This document shows positions 43,205-54,420 of a stretch of DNA of 64,000 nucleotides, piece after piece. Under the pieces are notes generated by a model. That model was not told the origin of the DNA. It saw nothing but the letters and a program-made list of their open reading frames with translations, and did no database searches. Positions within the stretch are counted from its first letter, which is position 1, and every line of letters starts with the position of its first letter. Source of the DNA: Tenrec ecaudatus. Taxonomy: Eukaryota; Chordata; Mammalia; Afrosoricida; Tenrecidae. The DNA is taken from assembly GCF_050624435.1 (NCBI RefSeq), contig NC_134531.1:256570812-256634811 (forward strand), read 5' to 3'. The position numbers were made by a program, and so were the translations under genes.

Positions 43205-44340
43205 ACACATGCCTTAACAGATATTTTTAAAACAGTCTTATTGACATATAATTTATGTAGCATAAAATTTACTGATTTAAAGACATTTAAAGAGTTGTCC
43301 AATCAATACTGCAATAAATTTTAGAATACTTTGTTCATTTTGTACCCATTATTAGTGATATCCCTCCAACCTCTCCCTGTTGCCCCCATCATAATCCAAG
43401 AGAACTACTTCTCTAATCATTCTGTCTATAGATAAACCTGTCCTGGATTTTATAGAAGGAAAATCATACAAAAATCCCAACAATGACAAAATGAAATAGA
43501 ACATCCTCAGTTCAAGAGAAATCATAATATAAACTAGTGTAAATTTAAAATGGGTGAAAGGGAAAATAAATAATAATGTTAAAATTTGACCTAAGTATAT
43601 TTGCAGTAATACAAATGACAGTGCATTCTGTCTAAGGGCAAGACTACCCACATGCCTGGTCAATGGTCTGGGAGAATTTGATGGAGGCTTAATCTGAGTG
43701 ATGCCTCTTCAAATGGATTTTGGGCTTTCACTGTCACCTATAGCCTTCTGAAAAGCAGGTGCTTGGAATTTAAGCTTTAACACAATCGTTAGATCATGTG
43801 GACTAGTATTCTACTTCCCTGTGGACTTTGGTGATATCTCATGTACATGGCTGCTTCTTTTAAGACAAAACTGTAAGACTCCAGGTGTTATTTTTTCTGA
43901 AAGCTGGTATCATCTGAACCCTTGAGCACACTTTGCTATAGTTTGAATAACTGCAGTAATCACTAAAGGGAAAATACTCAACAGGGCCATCTCATAAGAA
44001 ATATTCATTCTTAGATTAGGGTTTATGATTAAGTGGGAACTCAAAAGCCATTCATACATCAAAAGTATATGTATGTCCTTGGTCCACTTTAGAGATAGAG
44101 TTTTTAGCTTGTTGAGAAATAATTTAAATAATCTGTAGGGATTTTAGAAATAATTTAAGTAATGGCAGGGAGTTTTAGTAATTCTAATAAGAGTATTATT
44201 AATCCAGCCAATGGTATGGATTTTAAAGTAAAATTGAGAAGGGAAAATATACATATACAAGAAAACTTTTTTTAGACTACAATGCATAGGATGTTCACAT
44301 GTACAGGTTAAAGATTTAAGAAACAGAGCACAGTTTTGAC
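43205..44340 (-). repeat. L1-derived block B, homologous to 28115-29640
   Basis: Shares, in order, 'tattgacatataatttatg', 'gattttgggctttcactg', 'gttagatcatgtggactag', 'aagactccaggtgttat', 'ttagtaattctaataagag' and 'tggattttaaagtaaaattg' with block A. The central part resembles an antisense afrotherian L1 3'UTR. No SINE, no TA expansion and no U1 copy at the corresponding positions. Confidence 0.6.
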
Positions 44341-44384
44341 AGAAATTATTTAATAAACCTACCGGAAGCTATGTTTCTGTCGGC

Positions 44385-44620
44385 AGCTGCTTTGGGTGCA
44401 ACCGTTTTGGGACCCACCATGTAAAAAGTTTTACAACCAATGTTTAATCAGAACTGTGGAAACTGCTCCACTCGAGGTGTCCTCGGTGTCAGCTATTGTT
44501 TCTGCAACTAGTCATCCTTCCTGTTCAATTACTGCAAGAACAAGACTTAATTTTTCCTTACAGATTCCTGTGAATGTCGCTGGGGACTTCACCTTCAACA
44601 TGATCTCATGTGTCCTTAAA
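44385..44620 (-). mobile_element. Possible mariner-family transposase fragment of a different lineage
   Basis: The minus strand translates to pieces such as AETIADTEDTSSGAVSTVL and then a WVPK-like HGGSQNG region. These resemble the helix-turn-helix segment of mariner transposases (EIADxxGISxGxVxxIL...RWVP). Short and frame-broken. The nucleotide sequence does not match the two mariner copies at 41283 and 54809. Confidence 0.4.
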
Positions 44621-44649
44621 ATGGATTGTGTATTTGTGAACTGCTAATT

Positions 44650-45949
44650 ACCTTGGGGGTAAGATCAGCATGAACTTTTATAAAGCATCAATGATTTCGT
44701 TATTCTTTCACTGAGACCTTACCTTAAGTTTCGTTCATTATTGCTTCAGATTTGGCAGAGTTCCTGTGACTCTGCTCCACACCCAGATGTCATTTTGTCT
44801 TCCCATGGCGATTTGCTTGTTGTGCTGCTGAAACCTATTGCTCTACCACCAGGGCATTTCTTCAGAGCATTAGTGAGCTGAAGTAGACTGAGAGTGGCCA
44901 TTTTGAATCAGACAATCATATTGTTAACTATGAAAGAAATGAGCATTCAACAGGAATGGCTTTCCATTCATTTTCAAAAGCATGTTAAGATCTACATACA
45001 AGTACACTGATGTCTGTGATAGGACACATTTAATATATCTGCAAGGAAATACAGTTAATGTGATTATTATTAAAATGAATGCAGCAACCACTAATGCTAG
45101 TGATGGAGATATTAAATAAATCTTATAATTTCTTCAGATTGAAATTGATCAATCATGCAATCAAGATGCGTTGATAATTAATAGTCATTGAAAGTGAAAT
45201 GTGGAGGCAAAGAGGATATAATAGTAATTGCTAAATATGGTTTTGGCGACAGAAATTAAGCTGCATATAACAAAGCAGAATTTTGCAAGACCAAAGACTT
45301 TGTCTTTCAATATCATAGATGCAAGTTTCATGCATGGACATCAGCAGGTAGAATACCTAAGAATCAAATTGATTACATCTGTTGGAAGTGACAATAAGGA
45401 AGCTCAGTATTAGCAGCAAAATTGAGACTATTAATGGACTAGAGAACATACTACCAATTACTGGTATGCAAGTTCATATTTATATCTGAAATAAATAAAA
45501 TGTCCATGAGAGAAAAAATACCTCCTGGACTATATCCCACTTGAATTCCAAGAATATCTCAAGAATAGAATTGACTCGTTGACCACTAATGACAGAAGAT
45601 TTGATAGGCCATAGGATGACATAAAAATATCAGGCACAAAGAAAACAAAAGAGAAATATAAAAATGAAATACTAATGCCAATGTCAGGTAAGATTCTGAA
45701 TCGTGTTCTTGAATATTGGAAAGCTAAAGTAAACAAAAGAAGTGATGAAATCAAACAACCAAAAATATAACTTCAAAGTAGCTAGAGAAGATAAAGTAAT
45801 TTCTGAATGAACTGTGCAAATGACTAGACGTAGAAAGCCACAACGGAAGAACATTCCTAGCATATGTCACGATAACAAGACTGAAGAAAGCACTTAAGGG
45901 TGGTTTCAATATTGAAGAATTCTATGGGAAAATAATCAAATGCTACACG
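44650..45949 (+). mobile_element. RTE LINE copy, endonuclease part
   Basis: Sense. 'gtggccattttgaatcagac' (endonuclease start), 'tgatcaatcatgcaatcaag', 'atgcgttgataattaatag', 'cagaattttgcaagaccaaa' and 'ctatatcccacttgaattcc' follow RTE order. Frames are broken. It breaks at 45949 with an antisense AfroSINE and continues at 46060. Confidence 0.72.
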
Positions 45950-46059
45950 CTCCATGCACTGTTGCCCTGGAGGTCATTCTAACCTATAGCAACCCTAGAG
46001 GAAAAGGTAGAACTGTCCCTTACATTTCTAAGACCATCAATTTTGGGAGCAGAAAGCCT
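45950..46059 (-). mobile_element. AfroSINE fragment inserted in RTE
   Basis: Antisense. 'ccctggaggtcattctaacc' then 'tatagcaaccctagagga', 'ggtagaactgtccctta' and 'gggagcagaaagcctc'. Flanking strings near 45937-45949 and 46060-46071 look like a decayed duplication ('aatgctacacg' against 'aatggcacagg'). Confidence 0.62.
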
Positions 46060-46451
46060 CAATGGCACAGGAACCACCAAAAGAAAATGAATGGGATACA
46101 CATTCCCTGTGTCAAAATGATAGCTCAACATTCATCCACTTCAAGAGGTAGCATATGCACCACAACCAATGATACTGTAGGAAAAAGTCGAAACCTCACT
46201 GCAGCTATTAGGGGAAAACACAAATTGGTTGAATATCAATTACAATGTTTGAACAAACTGATGAAACATTTCCTCCTCTATGACAAGAAGTATAGAAGAT
46301 AGCTGGGCAATCAACTGTAACAGCCGCATAGTTGTACTCATTCCAAAGAAAGGCAGAAGGTGGAACTTGTTGGAAAATCTCATAACTGTGACATGCAAGT
46401 ACAGTGTTGCTGAAGGTAATGCCACGGTTCTTGCAGCAGGAGATACAGAGG
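46060..46451 (+). mobile_element. RTE LINE copy, linker and RT start
   Basis: Sense. 'cacttcaagaggtagcatat', 'ccaatgatactgtaggaa', 'acaatgtttgaacaaactg' and 'actcattccaaagaaaggc' continue the copy from 44650 into the RT lead-in. A second SINE follows. Confidence 0.65.
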
Positions 46452-46655
46452 AACCCAAACCGCAAACTCACTGCTGTCCAGTTGATGCCTACACTCATAG
46501 TGTCCCTTTGGGATGGGGTCCACCCCAGTGGGGGTCTGAGACTGTATTATTATTTTTTATGGGGGTAGAGCCTCATCTGTCTCCCTAAGAGCTGTTGGTA
46601 GTTTGGAACAGCTGACCTTGTGGTTAGCAGCCCAATGGCAGTAACCAAGTAACCA
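46452..46655 (-). mobile_element. AfroSINE copy inserted in RTE
   Basis: Antisense. 'ccaaaccgcaaactcactgc', 'ccctttgggatggggtcc', 'ctgtctccctaagagctg' and 'gctgaccttgtggttagcag'. Nearly full length, with a small T-rich expansion inside. Confidence 0.8.
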
Positions 46656-46830
46656 CTATTAAGGGAAGCTGCCACAACATCAAGCCAAAGCCAGGTTGAA
46701 GAAACAACTTAAAACTAGAGATATCATTGCTGATATCAGATGAATTTGCCTGAAAGCAGAGAATGCCAGAATGCATGAAAAAGAGAAAAAATATCAACAT
46801 AGTGAGGGAAAATGTTACAAACATTTCTGT
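46656..46830 (+). mobile_element. RTE LINE copy, RT continuation
   Basis: 'gccaggttgaagaaacaac', 'gagatatcattgctgatatc' and 'ctgaaagcagagaatgcc' continue the RT coding region after the second SINE. Truncated at about 46830. Confidence 0.6.
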
Positions 46831-46870
46831 ATTATATTTTTCGTTATTTTTGTTGTGATTTTATATCTAG

Positions 46871-46914
46871 ACAGATGATAGATAAATAAATGATAGATAG
46901 ATGATAGATAGATG

Positions 46915-46963
<49 letters not shown>
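46871..46963. repeat. (GATA)n microsatellite
   Basis: Imperfect then perfect GATA tetranucleotide repeat, with the purest part at 46913-46962. Confidence 0.96.
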
Positions 46964-48710
46964 TCAGACAGCAAAAGTATCACTGCCTTGGCTTTGCAAA
47001 GTAATATCCCCAGGACTACATTCTTTCTTTCTTCAGATTTGTTATAATAAAATAAAATGCAGGCTTTCTGTTATATTCAGATTTGTTTTCACTTTCTAAT
47101 AATTTCTTTTAAAGTATCCGAAGAATTTCCCATCCATTAGCATGATTTAAATATATGTAAATTTCCATGGGAATGTCTGAGTTATCATCATTTTTAAAAA
47201 ATTGATTTTAAAATGGTTACTTGTGAGTTTACAGTTAACTTTTTTTGCTACCTGGCTGTTGCTTTCTGGCAAATCAATACATACCCCTACTAAGATTGAG
47301 ACTGTTTCTTCCAGAAGGTAACCACATTAACTCTTTTACAAAATCTATGATGCTCACTTTTATTTTCTTCGTGATTACTCATGAGATGGAAAGTATGACC
47401 TTTTCTGGCTGACTGCCCTGTGAGTTGTGCTTTCAGACACTGAAAGCAGCTTTTGATTGTGTTCTGATGTTTTCACCAACCTATTACTGTATTGACTTGG
47501 TGGCAGCGAAAACATACATTTCTGATCTCATTTTGCTCCAGGATCTTTTTTTCTCAGCTCAATCAGGCATGTGCACCAATATCCCCAGCACAGAGGAAAG
47601 CTTTTAAAGGAAGCTAAACTCTGAGGAATAATGTCATGCAAGAACCACTTTTTGAAAGACCAAACAGCCTAGCTGTTTGTGCTAAGCATTATTTTTCTTG
47701 GTGGAATCACATTGAAATTAAACAGAGGAAAAAAGTAATATGCCAAAGAGTGATGATTTATGCCAAATGATCTCTTACTGCTAATGGTTATGTTAAATTG
47801 TACTCTTATTGATAAATACCAAATTTATTTTATTATATTTCAATTAGTAAATAGTAATAAAATGCAACTCTCCTTTGAATTCCCAATATAAAATATTTTC
47901 TTTCTGAAGTCATGAAATGAATAAAAAATACCAAATATGTGTCTTTTAGAGAAAAACAAATGCAAATCAGATCTGTCACTCCCGTTGTGAGCTACACCTC
48001 AGTTCAAAACTATACTACTGCTTTAGTTTTTATGTGAAAATAATTTTTTTGCAGCATAAATTTAGATGTTAATGTTTTTAAAAATTCAAGAATTCTCTTT
48101 TTATTTCATTATGTTCTTTCAGCTTATAGAAATCATACAATTTTTTAACTTTTACTTTAAATTGTGATACAATAATGGTGTCAAATATTATTTTTCAGTG
48201 ATAATACTCTACACATAAATTCACATTTTGCATTGAAAGACACTTAACTATTTCTCAAAATAAATCCTCAATCAAAGTATTAAATTTTGCCACTATAATG
48301 GATTTTAAAAATATGTTTTCTCTTAAAAAATACAATTCAAATGGATGTAGTAAATTTGGAGCATTTAAGGCATTGTTGGACTAAGGCATAGTCACTCGGT
48401 GAGAGTATTTCATCAATAAAAGTCTCAGTGAAAAATATCTGTCATCTCCATTAGCTGAAGTTGCAATCACCCATCACTTTAATGGTTTTCAGAATCAAAG
48501 CTTTCAATGACAGGAAATAGCTGAGTTACGAAAGAAAAACGGGAAATGTTTCTCTGAAGCGCAAAGAAACAGAACAAATTCTGACATGGAAAGCCTTAAA
48601 AATGGTCTTTTGTGAAGTACGTAATAATTCAATTTTTTATTTGTTTGTTTGCTATTTACTGTTATTAAATATCCATAAAATCTAGTCAAGTGCAGCAGAA
48701 CAGCAAGGGA
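46964..48710. other. Unassigned non-coding stretch
   Basis: No interspersed repeat recognised over 1.7 kb, unusually long for this window. The part around 47400-47700 is less AT-rich. I cannot tell unique sequence from very old repeat. Confidence 0.4.
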
Positions 48711-48970
48711 ATGGAGCGGTGAGATCCCCAGGGAATGCTGTAGGTGGACTTTGGGACCAGGGCGTGGTGTCCCAACAGACTGGACTGGAAAACACTCCTA
48801 AAGGCCAACAAACGATCTTTGAACTAACTACAAGCTTTTCTTTCTTGTTGTGTTTTGTTTTGTTCTTTGTCAGTGGTTTGTTGTTGTTGTTATTTTGTTG
48901 TATATTGTTGCTTGGTTTTGCAAAAGAAACCCCTATTCAAATACATTTACTAAAAATCAATATATGTTAA
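48711..48970 (+). mobile_element. L1-related sequence, related to the retroposon at 62646
   Basis: 'cccaacagactggactgg' then 'aaaacactcctaaaggcc', 'aacaaacgatctttgaac' and 'taactacaa' recur reversed at 62655-62730. Downstream is a T/G-rich stretch ('gttgttgttgttattttg'). This looks like part of an L1 3'UTR, but the subfamily is not identified. Confidence 0.5.
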
Positions 48971-49364
48971 TTATTTCTAATTTAAAACATTTTCTAATTC
49001 CTTAGATATAATATCTTTTTGGGTTTTTTTTCAAAAAGTATTCAAGCCTACATTATTGAGTATTTCATCTGTAATACAGGTTTTAAGCCATTGACTAGTA
49101 ATTCTTGTAAAGAATTCAGTTTCAGTATTTATTCTTTTTCAGCTGATTTAAACCAACAAAAGATGAAATGTGGCAAAATTATAATGATACAAAACAAAAA
49201 CTATACAATGAACATTAAATATATATTTACTTACTTTTTCTATTTGACATTTCATATGCAATAAGAAAATCAATTTTCACATCTAAAATTTGGAGAAAGC
49301 ATCCTAAATATGTACATAATAGACTCTTTACCGTATACACCCCAATATTGTCATGTTTTTAGAA
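48971..49364. other. AT-rich non-coding stretch, nothing recognised
   Basis: AT-rich spacer without recognised elements. Confidence 0.5.
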
Positions 49365-49575
49365 CTATGGGTAGTCTTGATGGTACAGTGGTCAAGCACT
49401 CAGCTCTGAGCTCAAAGGCTGATGGTTCCAACTTTGCAGCAGCTCCCTTGGAGAAAACATCTCACGATCTGCTCCTAGAAAACTTACTGCCTTGGGAAAG
49501 CTGCGTGGCAGTTCTCAGTTCTACTCGGTCCTCTAGAGTTGTTAGGAGTTGGAATTGACTGATGGCATTCGATCT
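49365..49575 (+). mobile_element. AfroSINE copy
   Basis: 'gtcttgatggtacagtggtc', 'aaggctgatggttccaac', 'gctcccttggagaaaacat', 'tggcagttctcagttctac' and tail 'ttaggagttggaattgact' then 'gatggcattc'. Full length. Confidence 0.85.
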
Positions 49576-49919
49576 TGTGAAAATACCTATTAATATGTTG
49601 ATTGTTTGATTAAAAGTATATATGCATTTATTATTGCCAAAATTAATTTTAGCTGTAGTATGTACAAATTTTAAACTATATCTCTCTAGAGCTAGACTGT
49701 GTAACAAATTGACCATCTCCTTGCTGTGCTGCTCGACCTGAGCTTTCTCAGGTCTTTCTTGTGGTTTGATGGATATTGCTTCCCATGATGGTATTTCCCA
49801 TGACAGATACAACATAGGTTGGGTTTTGGGCCAAAGAAGTTTATACCTTTAGCTTCTTTTTCCTTATCTGGATAGACATTTCCTTCTGGAGTTACCTCGG
49901 AGTGGCAGCTGTTTACATT

Positions 49920-50109
49920 CAGGGGTTCAAACCTTCCTAATGCCGCGACCCTGTAATACAGTTCCTCATGTTGAGGTGAACCCCCAACCATAAAATTATT
50001 TTCGTTTCTACTTCATAGCTGAATTTTGCTACTGTTATGAATTGGGCCACCCTTATGAAAAGGTTGTTAGACCCCCAAAGGGTTGCGACCCACAGGTTGA
50101 GAACCGCTG
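49920..50109. mobile_element. SPIN-type hAT non-autonomous DNA transposon
   Basis: 190 bp beginning 'caggggttcaaaccttcc' with 'taatgccgcgaccctgtaat' and ending 'ggttgcgacccacaggttga' then 'gaaccgctg'. The two ends are imperfect inverted repeats (cag..gttc and its reverse complement). The internal strings 'cagttcctcatgttgaggtg' and 'accataaaattattttcg' are characteristic of SPIN MITEs as I remember them. No transposase is encoded. I could not see a clean 8-bp target duplication ('tttacatt' left, 'gagaataa' right). Confidence 0.88.
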
Positions 50110-50499
50110 GAGAATAACCAGACCTGGTTACGTCAATGAATATGCATACAGCTTTTGCATATAGAGACCTTTTACTTCCCACTTCTGAACAGTCTATTTA
50201 TGTGCATTTTAATGCCCCTTGGGATTTCTTTTAACAAAGAGTGGGGGGAATAAGATGAAAAACAAAACATATATTCATAATTGTATGAATATGTAGTTAA
50301 AACAGTTGATTGACTGTATTATCTGATTTTCTCTGTAACCGAACTCCAGCACCATGGGATATTTTCTCCCACTTTCCATTATGTCATGTCCACAGATTAA
50401 GGGTTATTTTTATATTTAATTTTCATTATTACTACTTAATTTCATTTCTTCATATGCTTTATCAATATTAATTTTTCTTCTCACCTATTCTTGGTGACA

Positions 50500-50695
50500 G
50501 AAGCTCCGGTGATGTGTATTGCCCTGTTAATTACAAGGTAGGTTGAACCCACCAGCTGCTTCCCATGAGAAAGATGAAGCTTTCTACTCTTGCAAAGGTT
50601 TATAGCCTCCCAATCAAACAGAGGCAGTTCTACCCTGACCTGTAAGTTGCTATGAGTCAGAATTGACTGGATGGAAGTGAGTTTTATATTGACTA
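50500..50695 (+). mobile_element. AfroSINE copy
   Basis: 'agaagctccggtgatgtgta', 'aggttgaacccaccagctgc', 'gagaaagatgaagctttc', 'gaggcagttctaccctgac' and tail 'ctatgagtcagaattgactg'. The 3' half is well preserved, the head is diverged. Confidence 0.88.
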
Positions 50696-51809
50696 CAAGT
50701 TTGCTTCCTTTAAATACATTACATTTTTAAAGCATGTTCAATTTAAATACGTCCAGATTTCTTCTGTCTGTAACTGTATGTTTGCCTTCTCCCATTTGCA
50801 TTTGTCTATTTTATTTTCTGTAAAGATATATGTATTATTTTGTCTTGAATTAAATATCAAAAGGTATTTCATTAATATAATGCTTCTAATTATTTTAGGG
50901 AGTGTCATATCTTGTCGCAGATATAAGGTTGATAAGGACAATTTTTTCAAACACTTTTATTAGGAATTAATCCTGATATCATATCATCCCAAAGTGATGA
51001 TGAAGTCTCGCATCCTCTCTGAGAATTGAAAAACATTTCCCAGACAATATAACTCAAGTAATAATTTGACGTTTACTGTGCCAAATTCTATGGGAGATCA
51101 CAGAGGATGAAAGCATTACTGTAAGGTAGCAAGTATATGAGATATTTCTGAAAACTGATCTGCTACATACAGAGATGTGCTCTGCTATACAATAGAAACC
51201 ATAGCTTCTAATGGACACAAAGAAAAGTATGTTTCTTAGGGGGACATTATTGCTCTCTGGAGCTTATCTGTTATGCTCTCAGTGGAGAAAAGGAAAATGA
51301 ACTGCTCCCGACACCAGGAAAATCTAGAATAGGCAACAAGGAATGGTCACTAACCATATACAAGAAATGCTGACCACATTCTGTAGGGAGCCTGCCAATG
51401 TTATGATCACCTTTTGCAATTTTTAATCTCTATTTTGGTACCATTTTCTCCTACCTGTTCTCAGTACATGATATTTGGTATATATACATAAGTGTCCTAT
51501 TATTACTTTATCCCTGAAAATTTAATTTCAAGTAGTCTCTCAAGATGTGAATGGAGGCATGCTGGAATGTGACCTAACCCTCTGGCAGAAGCCTAAATTT
51601 AATGAACCTTAGCTGATGAAGAGGCTTGTTATTCACCCAGCCTTGTCCTGCTTTACCACAATGAATACTTATTTTCCTCTCCAGTAGAACAATGTCTTGT
51701 CTGTACTCTCTTTCAAATAGTCTTTACTAAGAAACTGTGGAATGCATACACTGAAGATCTTAAAAAATCTTTGGGGTTTTAAATAAATATTAAAGATAAT
51801 TAAGGAAGG
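50696..51809. other. Non-coding stretch, nothing recognised
   Basis: No repeat family recognised. Short open frames lack motifs. Confidence 0.45.
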
Positions 51810-52242
51810 TATACTTGGCTAGACCAGAGAATGTACACTGGTACCGATAGGAACTGGAAACGCAGGGAATCCAGGACAGATGATTCCTTCAGGACCAGTG
51901 GTGAGAGTGGCAATACCAGGAGGGTAAAGGAAGGTGGGGTAGAAAGAGGGAACTGAAAATAAGGATCTACATATAACCTTCTCCCTGGGGGATGGACAAC
52001 AGAAATGTGAGTGAAGGGAGAGAGACAGCAGGCAGTAAGACATGACAAAATAATAATAATTTATAAATTATCAAGGGTTCATGAGGGAGTGGGGGTGGGA
52101 ATGAAGAGCAGATGCCAGGGGCTTAGGTGGAGAGCAAATGTCTGGGGAATGATTAGGGCAATGAATGTACATCTGTGCTTTACACAATTGATGTATGTAG
52201 GGATTGTGATAAGAGTTATATGAGCCCCTAATAAAATGATTT
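51810..52242 (+). mobile_element. Lineage-specific L1 3' end
   Basis: 'ctagaccagagaatgtacac', 'gataggaactggaaacgc', 'gaccagtggtgagagtgg', 'atttataaattatcaagg', a G-rich polypurine tract, 'gtgctttacacaattgatg' and 'gagcccctaataaaatgatt' followed by A-rich tail. Closely matches the copies at 4780 and 33816. Flanking duplication not clear. Confidence 0.82.
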
Positions 52243-52454
52243 AAAAAAGAAAAGACAGGTGCACTCTAGTATGGTTGTGTGAGGGATTGACACGAAAAAC
52301 AGAGAGTAAGAAATTATAGACTATCTGCAACGTCAGTCAAGTGTCCCAACTGGTTAGATTATGGCGTATACAGTTTTATATTTTCATGAAATACATCATT
52401 TGCACCCATGGTAAAGCACTTTCATTTTCATCCATGTTAAAGCACTGGGCATAG

Positions 52455-52630
52455 TGTTTTTTGTGTTAGGCTAATAGCCACATGGTTAGCATTTTCAACC
52501 ATTAGATGCTTCTCTGGAGAAAGATGAGGCTTTGTACTCCATTAAAGAGTCCCATAAATCCACAGGGGCAATTCTACCCACTCCTTTAAGATCTATATAA
52601 ATCAGAATTGACTTGATGACAGAGTCTGAA
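52455..52630 (+). mobile_element. AfroSINE copy
   Basis: 'ctggagaaagatgaggcttt', 'taaatccacaggggcaattc' and tail 'ataaatcagaattgacttga'. The tRNA-like head is degraded. Confidence 0.75.
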
Positions 52631-52654
52631 GCTCTAAAAATGTGTTTCTTCATG

Positions 52655-52800
52655 TACTCAATGCCATTAATTGGCCTCCAAGTCATTGCAATCCTATAGG
52701 ACAGGGCAGAGCTGCCCCTTGGGTTTCAAGCTGTGAATCTACTGGTGCAGCAGTTACCCTTTTCCAGCAAAGAGGCTGATGGATCTGTAGGTTAGCGTTG
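52655..52800 (-). mobile_element. AfroSINE copy
   Basis: Antisense. 'caatgccattaattggcctc', 'aatcctataggacagggcag', 'agctgccccttgggtttc' and 'gatctgtaggttagcg'. It lies between two sense copies. Confidence 0.75.
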
Positions 52801-52869
52801 GTCCCAAAGCAAAACACAGTACACTTCCAGGTCTCCTGTTTCGTCCTCCTCTACTATTGTACATTGCAA

Positions 52870-53030
52870 GCTTTCCTAGGAGCTCTGTTGGGTAAGCAAT
52901 GGACTGCTAACTAGGAAGTTGGTGGTTCAAACCCACTAGGAGATAGTTGTGGCTCTCTGCTCTCATAAGTACTTACAGCCTTGGGTCACTGGAGCCATCA
53001 CTGGTTTGATGGTACTGGTTTATATTCCAT
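52870..53030 (+). mobile_element. AfroSINE copy
   Basis: Head 'taggagctctgttgggtaag', then 'gactgctaactaggaagttg', 'gtggttcaaacccactag' (B-box-like) and 'agtacttacagccttggg'. The tail is shortened. The tRNA-like region is well preserved. Confidence 0.82.
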
Positions 53031-53384
53031 TCTGCAGTTTCTAGTCTCCTACACGTATCTTCTTCCATAAGTCCATTTAGTCATCCATTTATCCATTAAA
53101 ATATGCTATTTAGAACTAGGAATAATGTTTCACTTATGATTTGACCATTTTTGTCTGAAATAAGACTGCTCACTTCTGCCATTGTCTGATTAGTTGGTAA
53201 CTGTGTATATTAACCATTTATTAGCTGTATCATCACAGTTAATCCTCAACAAAAATTTCTACTCCCTCTCCCCGCCCCTCACCAACTGTTATTAGGCTAG
53301 GTTCACAAAATTAGGGATTGTTTTTATACTTAATTTAGTTTCTTGGTGCTCAATTTCATCTTGCATAATTTAGCTCTCTATAGT
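53031..53384. other. Non-coding stretch, nothing recognised
   Basis: AT-rich spacer without recognised elements. Confidence 0.45.
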
Positions 53385-53640
53385 CAGAATGCTCCTTAGA
53401 ACTGAGGAGTTTGAGATTCGGTCAGAGAATAATCCCTGGAAGTGGACATTATGCTTGGTGGAAAGAGAGACAGTTAAACAATAAATCATTTCGAGGCAAT
53501 GATTGATTGACAACTGGCTGTAAGTGTAGACTGAAATGGTTGTGGGAACGATGCAGAACAGGTTGTGTTTCATCCTATTACACATGGGATCACTGTGGTT
53601 TGGAACTGACTCGATGACACACAATCGAAACAGCAGCAAT
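53385..53640 (+). mobile_element. RTE LINE 3' end fragment
   Basis: 'agaatgctccttagaactga', 'tccctggaagtggacattat', 'gcttggtggaaagag' and the tail 'tttggaactgactcgatgac'. It matches the last 250 bp of RTE in sense. Severely 5'-truncated. Confidence 0.65.
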
Positions 53641-53879
53641 ACAGCTGCCATGTATTTTTGACTTTTAGACATATTAAAAAAATGAGCTGTGTTGTTAAAT
53701 TACATTGAAAGAAACCTAAAAGTGAATATTCAAAATTTATTCAATCTCTCGATGTAAATTAAATCTAATTTTTATTAATGCCAGAGTCACTGAGTTATAG
53801 ATGTCTTATACTTTCACAAATCATTAGCTAACTACTATATATTTTTCTTTTCAAATTAGCATGAGCTAGTTGTCTCTTT

Positions 53880-54065
53880 TCCTAACTTTTTTTTGTCATG
53901 GTTGAGAATATGCACAACACCACATAGGCCAATTCAATCATCCCCATGCGTAAAATGGAGTGACATTGATGACCTTCTTAGAGTTGTGCATCCATTAGCA
54001 CTATCTTTTTCTGAGTTGTCTCACCTTAACTAAATCAGCGCATTGCCTTCTGACATTTCTTTCTA
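53880..54065 (-). mobile_element. Old L1 3'UTR fragment
   Basis: Antisense. 'caccacataggccaattcaa', 'gagttgtgcatccattagca' and 'ctcaccttaactaaatcag' fit the pattern of mammalian-wide L1 3'UTRs. Decayed. Confidence 0.45.
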
Positions 54066-54420
54066 ATATATATTTTAATCATTGTATTGGGAGATCTTAC
54101 ATATATCATACCATTCCATAGTTCAATCATATCAAACAGTGTTGTACAATTGCTACCACATTTAGTTTCAAAGCATTTTCTTTATTCTTAACTTCTTGGT
54201 GTCTGCTCCACTGTATCCTCTCCCTCCTCACCATAGCCCCCAAGAACTCTTATTTACTTATTTATCTTGCCATATCTTACTATCCAATATAGCTATCACA
54301 TCCAATTCTGATGTTCGACTGCACCAAGTCAGACTACATAGCCATCAGTGCTATCAGCTCCCTATTTCCCCCTCCCCCGCCCATTTTCCTTCTCTTCCCA
54401 CATTCTCAGGGAACTGATTT
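54066..54420 (-). mobile_element. L1 3' end, older subfamily
   Basis: Antisense. 'taatcattgtattgggagat', 'gttgtacaattgctaccaca', 'tttcaaagcattttctttat', 'ctgctccactgtatcctc' and 'tccctcctcac' match the reversed lineage L1 3' end with more divergence than at 13310. A second C-rich stretch at 54360-54385 may belong to the same element. Confidence 0.6.
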
